A DNA stretch of 64,000 bases from Pseudomonas sp. CCI4.2 (GTDB taxonomy: Bacteria; Pseudomonadota; Gammaproteobacteria; Pseudomonadales; Pseudomonadaceae), in the NCBI RefSeq assembly GCF_034350045.1, contig NZ_CP133781.1:3396501-3460500 (forward strand), in the 5' to 3' direction. The notes beneath the pieces were generated by a model. The model had not been told where the DNA came from, did not search any database, and saw only the letters and a program-made list of their open reading frames with translations. How positions within the stretch are numbered: position 1 is the stretch's first letter; each line of letters opens with the position of its first letter. The translations under genes were made by a program, and so were the position numbers. Of the stretch, positions 37,352 to 46,499 are shown one piece after another.

Positions 37352-38386
37352 ATGCCGCCAGAACTGATCCTCAATCAACGCATTGTTCTCGCCTCGCGCC
37401 CGAAAGGCGCGCCGACGCCAGAAAACTTCCGCCTGGAGCGTGAAGCGTTGCCTGAGTTGGAGGAGGGCCAAGTGCTGCTGCGCACGCTCTATCTTTCTCT
37501 GGACCCCTATATGCGCGGGCGGATGAACGATACGCCGTCGTATGCCGAGCCGGTTCAGGTCAATAACGTCATGACCGGCGGTGCCGTCAGTCGTGTCGAG
37601 CAATCGCGCAACGTCCGCTTTAAAGTGGGTGATCTGGTGGTTGGCATGACTGGCTGGCAGACCCACAGCATCTGCGATGGTACCCAAGTGCTTGCGCTGC
37701 CTAAAGACTTGCCCAGTCCTTCCATGGCAGTGGGTGTGTTGGGCATGCCCGGCATCACGGCGTATATGGGCCTGATGGAGATTGGCAAACCCAAAGCCGG
37801 CGAAACCCTGGTGGTAGCGGCGGCTTCCGGCGCTGTGGGTTCTGTAGTGGGTCAAGTGGCGAAACTGAAGGGTCTGAGAGTAGTGGGCATTGCTGGCGGT
37901 CCCGATAAATGCCGTTACGTGGTTGACGAGTTGGGCTTCGATGCCTGCATCGATCACAAGAGCGAGCATTTTGCCGAACAGCTGGCGGATGAGTGTGGCA
38001 ATGGCATCGACATCTACTTCGAGCTTGTGGGTGGCAAGGTATTCAGCGCCGTGCTGCCGCTGCTTAATGCCCGCGCCCGAATTCCGCTGTGTGGTTTGAT
38101 CGCGCAATACAACGCCCAAGCGCTCCCCGAAGGCACCGATTACTTGCCGCTGCTGATGCGAACCTTACTGACCAAGCGTGCGCGGATTCAGGGGTTTATC
38201 GTGTTCGAAGAATACGGTGATCGGCATGCGGAGTTTCTCGCGGCCATGGTGCCCTTGGTGACAGAGGGCCAAATCAAGTTTCGTGAAGACGTAGTGGAAG
38301 GGCTGGAGCAAGCGCCAGAAGCGTTCATCGGCATGCTGGAAGGTCGTAACTTCGGCAAGCTGGTGGTCCGGGTCGCTGACGCTTGA
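37352..38386 (+). CDS. NADP-dependent oxidoreductase, MDR family (CurA/PTGR-like)
   Basis: The 344-residue, zinc-independent medium-chain reductase starts LILNQRIVLASRPKGAPTPE and has YLSLDPYMRGRM, both typical of the leukotriene B4 12-hydroxydehydrogenase/CurA group. The nucleotide-binding loop is AAASGAVGSVVGQVAKLKG. The likely activity is reduction of activated C=C bonds of enones with NADPH; the physiological substrate is unknown. It lies between ybaB and recR. Confidence 0.92.
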   Translation: MPPELILNQRIVLASRPKGAPTPENFRLEREALPELEEGQVLLRTLYLSLDPYMRGRMNDTPSYAEPVQVNNVMTGGAVSRVEQSRNVRFKVGDLVVGMTGWQTHSICDGTQVLALPKDLPSPSMAVGVLGMPGITAYMGLMEIGKPKAGETLVVAAASGAVGSVVGQVAKLKGLRVVGIAGGPDKCRYVVDELGFDACIDHKSEHFAEQLADECGNGIDIYFELVGGKVFSAVLPLLNARARIPLCGLIAQYNAQALPEGTDYLPLLMRTLLTKRARIQGFIVFEEYGDRHAEFLAAMVPLVTEGQIKFREDVVEGLEQAPEAFIGMLEGRNFGKLVVRVADA

Positions 38387-38448
38387 ATTGACGCTAACCG
38401 GAGGCGCGGGTATAAACCGCGTCTCGTTGTTTTGTCGGACCTTTCTCC

Positions 38449-39051
38449 ATGAGCTTCAGTCCCCTGATTCGCCAATTGATCGATGCCTTGCGCACATTGC
38501 CGGGTGTGGGTCAGAAAACCGCCCAGCGTATGGCCCTGCAATTGCTGGAGCGTGACCGCAGTGGCGGTTCGCGTCTGGCGTTGGCGTTGAGCCAGGCCAT
38601 GGAAGGCGTTGGCCATTGCCGATTGTGTCGCACGCTCACTGAAGATGACTTGTGCCCACAATGCTCCGATGTGCGCCGCGACGACACGATTCTGTGCGTG
38701 GTCGAAGGTCCCATGGACGTTTATGCCGTGGAGCAGACCGGTTACCGTGGCCGCTACTTTGTGCTTAAGGGGCATTTATCGCCCCTTGATGGGCTCGGTC
38801 CTGAGGCTATCGGCATACCGCAGTTGGTAGCGCGCATTGAAGAGCAGGGCTCGTTTACCGAAATCATCCTGGCCACCAACCCCACGGTGGAAGGCGAAGC
38901 CACGGCGCATTACATTGCCCAGTTGCTGAGCAACAAAGGCCTCATCACCTCGCGGATCGCACACGGCGTTCCGCTGGGCGGCGAGTTGGAATTGGTTGAC
39001 GGCGGCACGTTGGCGCATTCGTTTGCCGGACGTAAGCCCATCGCGTTGTAG
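38449..39051 (+). CDS. recR: Recombination mediator RecR
   Basis: The protein has 200 residues. Visible are the N-terminal HhH ([20 protein letters not shown]), the zinc finger with cysteines at [16 protein letters not shown], the Toprim domain ([20 protein letters not shown]) and a Walker B-like C-terminal part ([20 protein letters not shown]). It acts with RecF and RecO in loading RecA at gaps. Confidence 0.98.
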   Translation: MSFSPLIRQLIDALRTLPGVGQKTAQRMALQLLERDRSGGSRLALALSQAMEGVGHCRLCRTLTEDDLCPQCSDVRRDDTILCVVEGPMDVYAVEQTGYRGRYFVLKGHLSPLDGLGPEAIGIPQLVARIEEQGSFTEIILATNPTVEGEATAHYIAQLLSNKGLITSRIAHGVPLGGELELVDGGTLAHSFAGRKPIAL

Positions 39052-39073
39052 CTTAAGAAGGTGCCAAAGTATC

Positions 39074-39312
39074 GTTAGGAGCCAACGTGTTGGCGAAGCC
39101 GGCACGGCTCTGGGGTTTCATTGACATAGTTGATAGCAAACTGTGGGAGTAGGCTTGCCTGGGAAGAGTCCGCCATCGCGCCGCTGATGTCGACCTGAAG
39201 CCTGGGTCGCCTGCATCGACGCTTTCGTTGGCAAGCCACCACAGAAACTTTCGGCAAACACGGAATAGGCGGCACTGAAAAATTCTATCGCAGCCTTCGG
39301 CAGCTCCTACAG
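39074..39312. repeat. Composite nested REP element, copy 3
   Basis: The left end is a REP arm of the GCCAACGTGTTGGC family, the right end the TCGCAGCCTTCGGCAGCTCC REP arm. Within is the other REP family pair (CTGTGGGAGTAGGCTTGCCT ... CTTTCGTTGGCAAGCCACC). The segment GGCTCTGGGGTTTCATTGAC matches copy 2, and CGCCGCTGATGTCGACCTGA matches copies 1 and 2. It occupies the convergent recR/apt gap of 348 bases, which holds no gene. Confidence 0.8.
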
Positions 39313-39399
39313 AAATTTGTGCGTCGCCAACACCCTTCGGGAAGGGGCGCTGCAACCTCAACACAAAGTGTCACTTAGCAGCGCGCAATCCCCACAGGT

Positions 39400-39948
39400 T
39401 TATTTGTCCGACAGCGAAAAGTTGGTCAGGCAAAACGTCGGGATGTTCATGTCTTCCAGGCGCTGTGAGCCTCCCAGTTCGGGCAAGTCGATAATCGCCG
39501 CCGCTTCATAGACATGCGCACCCATGCGTCGAATCAGGTTGGCAGCTGCAATCAAGGTGCCACCGGTAGCGATCAAGTCATCGAACATCACAATCGAGTC
39601 GCCGTCGCACAGGCTGTCTGCGTGTACTTCCAAAAAGGCTTCGCCGTATTCGGTCTGATAACCTTCGGACAGCACGTGTGCGGGCAGTTTGCCTTGCTTG
39701 CGGAACAGTATCAGTGGCTTGTTCAGTTCGTAAGCGACGATGGAGCCAATCAGAAAACCCCGTGCGTCCATCGCACCGATATGGCTGAAGTCGGCTTCGA
39801 TATAACGTTGGACGAAACTGTCTATCACCAGGCGCAGGGCTTTTGGCGATTGAAACAGCGGGGTGATGTCGCGAAAGATGATGCCGGGCTTGGGAAAGTC
39901 CAGCACAGGGCGAATAAGGGATTTGAAGCTGAATTCGTCGAAAATCAT
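39400..39948 (-). CDS. apt: Adenine phosphoribosyltransferase
   Basis: The 182 residues run from the ATG at 39948 ([18 protein letters not shown]), the usual start. The PRPP-binding loop is [19 protein letters not shown] and the upstream blocks are [15 protein letters not shown] and [17 protein letters not shown]. It salvages adenine to AMP. It is on the minus strand just downstream of anr. Confidence 0.97.
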   Translation of the reverse strand: MIFDEFSFKSLIRPVLDFPKPGIIFRDITPLFQSPKALRLVIDSFVQRYIEADFSHIGAMDARGFLIGSIVAYELNKPLILFRKQGKLPAHVLSEGYQTEYGEAFLEVHADSLCDGDSIVMFDDLIATGGTLIAAANLIRRMGAHVYEAAAIIDLPELGGSQRLEDMNIPTFCLTNFSLSDK

Positions 39949-40012
39949 CGAGAAGATCCTGGGCAGGGCGTTAGACGCTAGTCTAACGCTCAGCCGCCAT
40001 GAATCCCACGTT

Positions 40013-40747
40013 TCAGCCTTCCAGCGAACCACCGGCCAGTGCGCAAAGCTGGATCGGATCAAGGATTTGGATTTCCTTGCCTTCGGCAGAGATCAACTCA
40101 CTGCCCTGGAAGCGGGTAAACACCCTGGACACGGTCTCTACCGCTAGCCCAAGGAAGTTGCCGATTTCATTGCGCGACATGCTCAAGCGAAATTGATTGG
40201 CGGAGAAACCGCGAGCATGAAAACGCGCCGACAGGTTGACCAACAATGTGGCAATCCGCTCGTCAGCGGTCTTTTTCGACAAGAGCAACATCATTTGCTG
40301 ATCGTCGCGGATTTCCCGGCTCATGATCCGCATTAATTGCCGACGCAACTGTGGCAGTTGCACCGACAGATCATCGAGACGTTCAAAGGGGATTTCGCAC
40401 ACGGAGGTGGTTTCCAGCGCCTGGGCCGAGACCGGATACGCCTCGGTATCCATGCCGGACAAGCCGACCAGTTCGCTTGGCAAGTGGAAGCCGGTAATTT
40501 GCTCTTCGCCGCCGTCGCTCAGGCTGAAGGTTTTTAGCGCGCCGGAGCGTACGGCGTAGACCGAACCAAAGGGATCACCCTGTCGAAACAGAAACTCACC
40601 CTTTCTCAGTGGGCGGCCTCGTTTAACGATTTCATCGAGGGCATTCATGTCTTCCATATTCAATGAAAGTGGTAGGCACAAAGGGGCGAGGCTGCAGTCC
40701 TTGCAGTGGGCCTGACTATGAGCGCGCAGTTTAACTGGCTCTGACAT
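40013..40747 (-). CDS. anr: Anaerobic transcriptional regulator Anr (FNR family)
   Basis: The 244-residue oxygen-sensing activator carries the [4Fe-4S] cysteines of FNR/ANR: C15, C18 and C24 in [11 protein letters not shown] and C117 in SVCEIPFE. A cyclic-nucleotide-binding fold lies between, and the C-terminal HTH spans about 189-210 ([20 protein letters not shown]) with the E-x-x-S-R recognition residues of FNR. It should bind TTGAT-N4-ATCAA sites. Such a site precedes hemN, and related sites lie upstream of the cco genes in this window. Confidence 0.97.
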   Translation of the reverse strand: MSEPVKLRAHSQAHCKDCSLAPLCLPLSLNMEDMNALDEIVKRGRPLRKGEFLFRQGDPFGSVYAVRSGALKTFSLSDGGEEQITGFHLPSELVGLSGMDTEAYPVSAQALETTSVCEIPFERLDDLSVQLPQLRRQLMRIMSREIRDDQQMMLLLSKKTADERIATLLVNLSARFHARGFSANQFRLSMSRNEIGNFLGLAVETVSRVFTRFQGSELISAEGKEIQILDPIQLCALAGGSLEG

Positions 40748-41069
40748 CGCAAAAAATCCTTTTGGGAAACACGCATTAGTTGTGAGGGTAACTCAGCGTG
40801 AGTAATTCTTGCCAGCGCAGATGTAATCTCTTGAGACAGTTAATGCGATTATTCACTTTACTTTGAATTAAGTTTCTAGAACTTCAGTCGATATACCGTA
40901 ATCGCACAGTTCGTCAGGAGCATAGACAAGTACGACGCCCCCGAAGGTGCGTCGAGCCGAGCAGTGGTTGGGTAGGCCAAACGGAGGCAGCAAGGTACTG
41001 CAAACTCTGCGTCCGCTAGGGGGTGACGAAGAGGGAGGGGTGCTGCCTCGTCGTGGGCCGAGGCAGTGA
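40748..41069. other. anr upstream region, gene-free, G-rich toward hemN
   Basis: These 322 bases between hemN and anr hold no supportable ORF. The anr-proximal half is AT-rich and should contain the anr promoter. The hemN-proximal half (40930-41066) is G-rich, with several GGAGG/GAGGG runs, and ends in a hairpin CTGCCTCG...CGAGGCAG (41043-41066) directly beyond the hemN stop. The hairpin lacks a T-run. A small RNA is possible but unsupported. Confidence 0.5.
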
Positions 41070-42452
41070 TTAGATCACTCTGGAGAACAATTGGCGGTTA
41101 TGGGGGTTCAGGTACGCGTCGAACACCATGCACACTGAACGTACCAGCAGCCGTCCTGCAGGCAGAACGGTTATGCCCACCTCATCAATCGCGATGAGTC
41201 CGTCATTGGCCATGGCATCGAGTTGCGGCCAGACGTCCTTGAAATAACCTCTGAAATCAATATTGAACGCATATTCGATGCCCGCAAAATTCAGGCTGAA
41301 ATGGCAGATCAATTGTTGAATGACCGCTCTGCGCACGCGATCGTCGGCGTTGCACAGCAAGCCGCGTTTGGTCGCCAGTTGATCGCTGCCCAATAACGTC
41401 TGGTAGTCGTTCAGATCGCTGCTGTTCTGGCTGTACAAATCGCCGATCTGACTGATAGCCGAAACGCCCAGGCCCACCAAATCACAATGACCGTGGGTGG
41501 TATAGCCCTGGAAGTTACGTTGCAGCGTCGACTCTTCTTGCGCGATGGCCAACTCGTCGTCCGGTAGGGCGAAATGGTCCATCCCAATGTAGCGATAGCC
41601 GGCGCCGGTCAACTGATCGATGGTGCGCTGAAGCATTTCCAGCTTGTGCCCGGCGGAAGGTAAGTCGTCAGCGTTTATCCGGCGTTGCGGCATAAAACGT
41701 TCTGGCAGGTGGGCGTAGTTGAAGACAGACAGGCGGTCCGGTTGCAGCGCGATGATTTCATCGACGGTGCGGGCGAAGGAGTCAGGCGTCTGTTTTGGCA
41801 AGCCGTAAATAAGATCGATGTTTACCGAGCGAAATTGCAACGTGTGCGCGGCATCGACAATGGCTCTGGTTTCTTCCAGGCTTTGCAGACGATTGACTGC
41901 GCGCTGGACGTCCGGGTCGAGGTCTTGGACACCGAGGCTGACCCGGTTGAAACCGAGTTCGCGGAGCAGGCCCATGGTTGACCAATCGGCTTCCCGTGGG
42001 TCGATCTCAATGCCGTAGTCGCCGGAGTCGTCATCGAGCAAGTTGAAGTGCTTGCGCAGATGCGCCATCACTTGACGCAATTCGTCATGGCTGAGAAACG
42101 TCGGCGTGCCGCCACCAAAATGCAGCTGTTCGACGAGCTGTCGAGGGTCAAGGTGACAGGCGATCATCTCGATCTCCTGCTCCAGGTGCTGCAAATACGG
42201 CAGTGCGCGGCCACGGTCTTTAGTGATGACTTTATTGCAGCCGCAGTAATAACAAATGTTCGCGCAAAACGGCACGTGGACATAAAGCGACAGCGGGCGC
42301 AGGGCCTTTCGGCTGTCGCGCAGGGCGTGCAGCAAATCGAAAGCGCTGACCTTTGTCTGAAATTGCACCGCGGTGGGGTAGGACGTATAGCGCGGCCCCG
42401 CCAGGTCGTAGCGGCGAATCAGATCGGAATCCCAATGGATGGCATCGAGCAT
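41070..42452 (-). CDS. hemN: Oxygen-independent coproporphyrinogen III dehydrogenase
   Basis: The 460-residue radical SAM enzyme has the cluster motif CxxxCxxC at C63, C67 and C70 (PFCANICYYCGCN), the GGGTPTFL motif, and the HemN N-terminal RYDLAGPRYTSYPTAVQF that distinguishes it from HemW. It makes protoporphyrinogen IX for haem without oxygen. A perfect ANR box lies 64-77 bases upstream, and anr itself is the next gene on the strand. Confidence 0.97.
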   Translation of the reverse strand: MLDAIHWDSDLIRRYDLAGPRYTSYPTAVQFQTKVSAFDLLHALRDSRKALRPLSLYVHVPFCANICYYCGCNKVITKDRGRALPYLQHLEQEIEMIACHLDPRQLVEQLHFGGGTPTFLSHDELRQVMAHLRKHFNLLDDDSGDYGIEIDPREADWSTMGLLRELGFNRVSLGVQDLDPDVQRAVNRLQSLEETRAIVDAAHTLQFRSVNIDLIYGLPKQTPDSFARTVDEIIALQPDRLSVFNYAHLPERFMPQRRINADDLPSAGHKLEMLQRTIDQLTGAGYRYIGMDHFALPDDELAIAQEESTLQRNFQGYTTHGHCDLVGLGVSAISQIGDLYSQNSSDLNDYQTLLGSDQLATKRGLLCNADDRVRRAVIQQLICHFSLNFAGIEYAFNIDFRGYFKDVWPQLDAMANDGLIAIDEVGITVLPAGRLLVRSVCMVFDAYLNPHNRQLFSRVI

Positions 42453-42487
42453 GCGGACATTTCCCCGAAAAGGCTGGCAGTGTCCGA

Positions 42488-42529
42488 AGTCTAGGGAGGT
42501 GTCGTTTTGTTGGTGTTGATATACATCAA
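42488..42529 (-). promoter_or_regulatory. hemN promoter with a perfect ANR/FNR box
   Basis: TTGATATACATCAA at 42516-42529 matches the FNR/ANR consensus TTGAT-N4-ATCAA in every fixed base. On the minus strand a -10-like TAGACT lies at 42493-42488. This puts the box centre near -41.5 relative to a start around 42481, the class II activator position. Confidence 0.9.
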
Positions 42530-42552
42530 ACAGCAGTGATTTCGTGCCTAGC

Positions 42553-43236
42553 CTAGTGACCCATCAACCAATGCTGATGTGGCCCCGGCAAGGTCCAGAG
42601 GCCAAACAGAATGACTAGCACGCCACCCGCCATGCGCACGCCACGTTTGCGCAAAATGGCCGTGGTGCGCTCAGCGGCCAAGCCCGTGGCGAGCAGCACC
42701 GGCCAGGTCCCGAGGCCAAAAGCAAGCATCAGCAATGCGCTATCAATCGCGTTGCCTTGGCTGGCCGACCACAACAGCGTGCTGTAGACCAACCCGCACG
42801 GCAACCAGCCCCAGAGCGCGCCCAGCAGCAAAGCACGAGGCAGGCTCGACACCGGGAGTAATCGGCTGGCAACCGGCTGTATGTAGCGCCACAGGCCGCG
42901 ACCGAGGCTTTCGATACGGGTCAGGCCGCTCCACCACCCAGCAAGGTACAGGCCCATGGCAATCAGCAGCAGCGCAGCGATCACCCGCATGACCATCGCC
43001 CCGGGGCTGTTGGCGACGGCCCAGCCCGCCAGTCCGATCAGCAAACCGGCGGTGGCGTAGCTGAGGATTCGTCCGACGTTGTACGCCAGCAACAGGCGAA
43101 AGCGACGGCTGCGTTGTTCTTTGGGGATCGCCAGGGTCAGTGCGCCCATTAGACCGCCGCACATGCCCAGGCAATGACCGCCGCCGAGCAATCCAAGGAT
43201 CAGCGCCGACACCAACAGGGGCGCCAGCTCAAGCAT
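42553..43236 (-). CDS. SafE/TauE-type membrane protein of the cbb3 assembly cluster
   Basis: The 227 residues form about six membrane segments. The N-terminal LGGGHCLGMCGGLMGALTLA motif and the LLLGALWGWLPCGLVYSTLL segment each carry cysteines in DsbD-like contexts. In Pseudomonas this protein lies between ccoS and hemN and is annotated as a sulfite exporter/cytochrome biogenesis relative. Metal or thiol handling during oxidase assembly is inference. Its start overlaps the ccoS stop by eight bases. Confidence 0.85.
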   Translation of the reverse strand: MLELAPLLVSALILGLLGGGHCLGMCGGLMGALTLAIPKEQRSRRFRLLLAYNVGRILSYATAGLLIGLAGWAVANSPGAMVMRVIAALLLIAMGLYLAGWWSGLTRIESLGRGLWRYIQPVASRLLPVSSLPRALLLGALWGWLPCGLVYSTLLWSASQGNAIDSALLMLAFGLGTWPVLLATGLAAERTTAILRKRGVRMAGGVLVILFGLWTLPGPHQHWLMGH

Positions 43237-43468
43237 GGGGTGGTTTCTCGTCGTGGTTGTCGGCGTTTTCAGTGTCAGGTGCCGGCTTGTGGGCGTGGGC
43301 TTGTTCCATGGCGGCCAAGTGCTGTGGGTCTTGGTCGTCGAACAAAACGCTGTGGGCCGGGCCGTCGAGGTCGTCGTACTGGCCGCTGTCTACTGCCCAG
43401 AAGAAGATGTATACGGCGACCGCAACGATCAGCAGCGCCGCTGGGATCATTACATAGAGAGCCGGCAT
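43229..43468 (-). CDS. ccoS: cbb3 oxidase maturation protein CcoS
   Basis: The 79-residue protein has a single N-terminal membrane segment (MIPAALLIVAVAVYIFFWAV) and the conserved DSGQYDDLDGPAHSVLFDD block just after it. CcoS is required for haem and copper insertion into CcoN. The His/Asp-rich tail is variable in the family. It follows ccoI by 25 bases. Confidence 0.95.
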   Translation of the reverse strand: MPALYVMIPAALLIVAVAVYIFFWAVDSGQYDDLDGPAHSVLFDDQDPQHLAAMEQAHAHKPAPDTENADNHDEKPPHA

Positions 43469-43493
43469 GATGCCTCCGAAGCCGGCTGCCGAA

Positions 43494-45944
43494 TCATGTC
43501 GGCAGCGGGCGGGTTTTGAAGTGTGTTGCCTGGTCCGGCATCGCTTTTACGCGGGTCAGGCGCAAAGCATTGAGGACCACGGTCAACGAACTGATGGACA
43601 TACCAATCGCTGCCCAGATTGGAGTGATCCAGCCGAGGGCGGCGAAGGGCAACATGAGGCCATTGTATAGAGTGGCCCACATCAAGTTCTCAACGATTAC
43701 CCGACGAGTGCGCCGTGCCAGCGTGAACGCTTGAACCAAGACCTGCAAACGATTGGATAACAGCACCGCATCGGCGCTGGTCTTGGCCAGGTCGGTGGCC
43801 GAGCCCATGGCGACACTGATGTCGGCGGCCGCGAGCACCGGTACATCATTTACGCCGTCACCGAGCATCATCACCTTGCGGCCCTGTTGATGCAGTCCTT
43901 GCAGAATTTTGAGTTTGTCGTCTGGGCGCAGTCCGCCGTGGGCTTCGTCGATGCCCAGTTCGGCGGCAACGCTGGCGACCATGGGCGAACTGTCGCCGGA
44001 CAGTAGCAAGGTTTTCCAGCCCCGTGCCCGGCACGCTTCAAGTAGCGCGGGGGCGTCAGCCCGCAAGCGGTCGTCCAGGACAAACCATGCCAGCGCACCC
44101 TGAGTGTCACCGAGCAACAGCCATTGGCCTGCGTCATTGGGCATCGCTGGAATACTGCAACCGCTGAGTTCACAGACGAATGCGGGCTGACCGATGCGCA
44201 CGCGCTGTTCGCCAACCACACCTTCCAGACCCAATCCCGGTGAGCTGTGGACATCTTCTGCGGCAACCGGCGCCCGACCGAAGGCCCGGGCAATCGGATG
44301 TTCCGAGCGGTTCTCCAACGCTGCCGCCAGCCCCAGGCACAAATCGGCGTCCAAGCTTCCAAGCGGCAGTATCGTGCGCAACGCCAGGCGGCCTTCGGTG
44401 AGGGTCCCGGTTTTGTCGAAAATCACTGTGTCGATTTGATTCAGGCCTTCAAGCACATGCCCACGGGTCAACAAAAGCCCGAGCTTGTGCAATGAGCCGG
44501 TGGCGGCGGTCAGGGCAGTCGGGGTTGCCAATGACAGCGCGCAGGGACAAGTCGCGACCAGCATGGCCAGCACAATCCAGAACGCTCGCGACGGATCAAG
44601 CTCCCACCAAACCAGGCCAATGACGGCCGCTGAGAGCAATGACAACAACAGAAACCACTGGGCGGCGCGGTCGGCGATTTCCGCTAGGTGCGGTTTTTCG
44701 GCTTGGGCACGTTCCAACAAACGGACGATGGCCGAGAGCCGGGTGTCATGCCCCAACGCTAGCACCTGCACCGTCAATGCGCCCTCGACGTTGAGTGTGC
44801 CTGCGGTGACCGAATCGCCCACGCATCGCGGTTGTGGCAGGTATTCGCCGGTCAGCAGCGATTCATCAATGCTGGAAATGCCTTCGAGAATTCGCCCATC
44901 CGCCGGCAATACCGCGCCGGGGTGTACCAGTACACGGTCCTCAAGACGCAGCTCGCTGAGCAAAATGCGCTCGCTTTGCCCGTCGTCACTGAGCCTCAGG
45001 CAAGACGCCGGTAACAAATTAACCAACTGCGCGGTGGCTGCTGCGGTGCGTTCACGTGCGCGCCGCTCAAGGTAGCGCCCGGCCAGCAGGAACAGCGCAA
45101 ACATACCGACGGCGTCAAAGTACAACTCGCCGACCCCGGTGATGGCAGTCCAGATCCCGGCAATGTAGGCACTGCCAATGGCCAGCGACACCGAGACATC
45201 CATGGTCAGATGCCGGGTGCGGAAATCCCTAATGGCGCCGCGAAAGAAAGGGGTGCAGCTATAGAACACGATGGGGGTTGTGAGGAACATCGCGACCCAG
45301 CGCAAGATGGTGTGCATCTGCGGGCTGAGGTCCATGTTGAATTCTGGCCAAGTGGCCATAGTCGCCATCATTGCCTGGAACCACAGCAGGCCAGCAACCC
45401 CAAGTTGGCGCAAAGCGAGGCGGTTTTCACTGGCCAGTTGCTCGGCGGCTCGGTCTGACTGATAGGGGTGCGCGGCGTAACCGATGCTGCGTAATTCACT
45501 GAGCACTTGGCTCAATGCCAGTTGGCCGTCGGTCCAGCGAACATGCAGCCGATGGTTAGATAAATTCAATCGGGCTTCAGTGACGGCCGGCAAACTGAGC
45601 AAGTGGCGCTCAATCAGCCAACCACAGGCAGCGCAACTGATGCCTTCCATGAGCAGGGTAGTTTCGACTTGCTCGCCTTCATGGCGCACGAAGGGCGCTT
45701 GAATATCGGGGCGATCATACAGGGCCAGTTCGTCGATCAATTGCACCGGCAATTCAGACGGGTTGGCCGACGCTTCGCTGCGATGGCTGTAGTAGCTTTC
45801 CAGGCCGCCCGCGACGATGGCCTCGGCCACCGCCTGGCAACCCGGACAGCAAAGTTCGCGGGTTTCCCCGAGTACAACGGCAGTGAAGCGCTTGCCGGTC
45901 GGAACCGGCAACGCGCAGTGATAGCAGGGAGTGGGGGTGGACAT
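43494..45944 (-). CDS. ccoI: Copper-transporting P-type ATPase CcoI (FixI)
   Basis: The 816-residue P1B ATPase has N-terminal cysteine motifs (CYHC at 7-10, CCPGC near 32-36) and an HMA domain with GISCAACGW (C104, C107). Further on are the membrane copper site CPCALS, the phosphorylation site DKTGTL, and the hinge motif GDGVNDVP. It delivers copper for the CcoN haem-copper centre. The gene is in the ccoG-H-I-S cluster and lies three bases after ccoH. Confidence 0.97.
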   Translation of the reverse strand: MSTPTPCYHCALPVPTGKRFTAVVLGETRELCCPGCQAVAEAIVAGGLESYYSHRSEASANPSELPVQLIDELALYDRPDIQAPFVRHEGEQVETTLLMEGISCAACGWLIERHLLSLPAVTEARLNLSNHRLHVRWTDGQLALSQVLSELRSIGYAAHPYQSDRAAEQLASENRLALRQLGVAGLLWFQAMMATMATWPEFNMDLSPQMHTILRWVAMFLTTPIVFYSCTPFFRGAIRDFRTRHLTMDVSVSLAIGSAYIAGIWTAITGVGELYFDAVGMFALFLLAGRYLERRARERTAAATAQLVNLLPASCLRLSDDGQSERILLSELRLEDRVLVHPGAVLPADGRILEGISSIDESLLTGEYLPQPRCVGDSVTAGTLNVEGALTVQVLALGHDTRLSAIVRLLERAQAEKPHLAEIADRAAQWFLLLSLLSAAVIGLVWWELDPSRAFWIVLAMLVATCPCALSLATPTALTAATGSLHKLGLLLTRGHVLEGLNQIDTVIFDKTGTLTEGRLALRTILPLGSLDADLCLGLAAALENRSEHPIARAFGRAPVAAEDVHSSPGLGLEGVVGEQRVRIGQPAFVCELSGCSIPAMPNDAGQWLLLGDTQGALAWFVLDDRLRADAPALLEACRARGWKTLLLSGDSSPMVASVAAELGIDEAHGGLRPDDKLKILQGLHQQGRKVMMLGDGVNDVPVLAAADISVAMGSATDLAKTSADAVLLSNRLQVLVQAFTLARRTRRVIVENLMWATLYNGLMLPFAALGWITPIWAAIGMSISSLTVVLNALRLTRVKAMPDQATHFKTRPLPT

Positions 45945-45947
45945 GGA

Positions 45948-46487
45948 TCAGTTTTTCATGTCTTCCGCGCCTTGCAACGGTTCGTCGCCCAGCGTCAGGT
46001 CTTTGTCGTGGTTGATTTGCTCTTCTTCGAACAGGCGCCAGGTCTGACCTTGCTCTTCACCGAGCACTTCAACAAATCGCCGGCCTTCGATTTTGTCCGC
46101 CAACTGACCGATGTAGCGACCTGGCTCCGAGGCACTGCGGGTCAGGTCAACCTTGCGGTCCTTTTCAGGCTGGGTGGGCGAGATCAGGTTCAATTCCAGT
46201 TTTTCTGGTTGGCTGTTGCCGGTCAGACGCAGTACGGTTTCACCGGTCACCTCGTCAAGGTGTATCGCGGCGTGCATTTTCATGTTCTGAGCCAATATTT
46301 CACGGTCCAGTGAACGGTTGATGCCCTTGCCAGCCTCGTAATAGTTATCGTTGACCAAGTTGTCCGGATTTTTCACGGCGATGGTGACCATCGCCAATGT
46401 GAGCGTCGTGGAAAATGCAAGGATACCGATGATGATCCATGGCCAGATGTGCTTGTACCAAGGGCTAGAAGCAGTTGCTACGGGCAT
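45948..46487 (-). CDS. ccoH: cbb3 oxidase assembly protein CcoH (FixH)
   Basis: The 179 residues have one N-terminal membrane helix (HIWPWIIIGILAFSTTLTLA) and the FixH block NPDNLVNDNYYEAGKGINR. The remainder is a periplasmic domain. It interacts with CcoN during assembly. It lies between ccoG and ccoI. Confidence 0.95.
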   Translation of the reverse strand: MPVATASSPWYKHIWPWIIIGILAFSTTLTLAMVTIAVKNPDNLVNDNYYEAGKGINRSLDREILAQNMKMHAAIHLDEVTGETVLRLTGNSQPEKLELNLISPTQPEKDRKVDLTRSASEPGRYIGQLADKIEGRRFVEVLGEEQGQTWRLFEEEQINHDKDLTLGDEPLQGAEDMKN

Positions 46488-46499
46488 GACAATTGTCTC

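Noticed and set aside
41043-41066. Hairpin beyond hemN as a rho-independent terminator
   Set aside because: The stem CTGCCTCG/CGAGGCAG is good but no T-run follows on the minus strand, so it is only mentioned in the intergenic entry.
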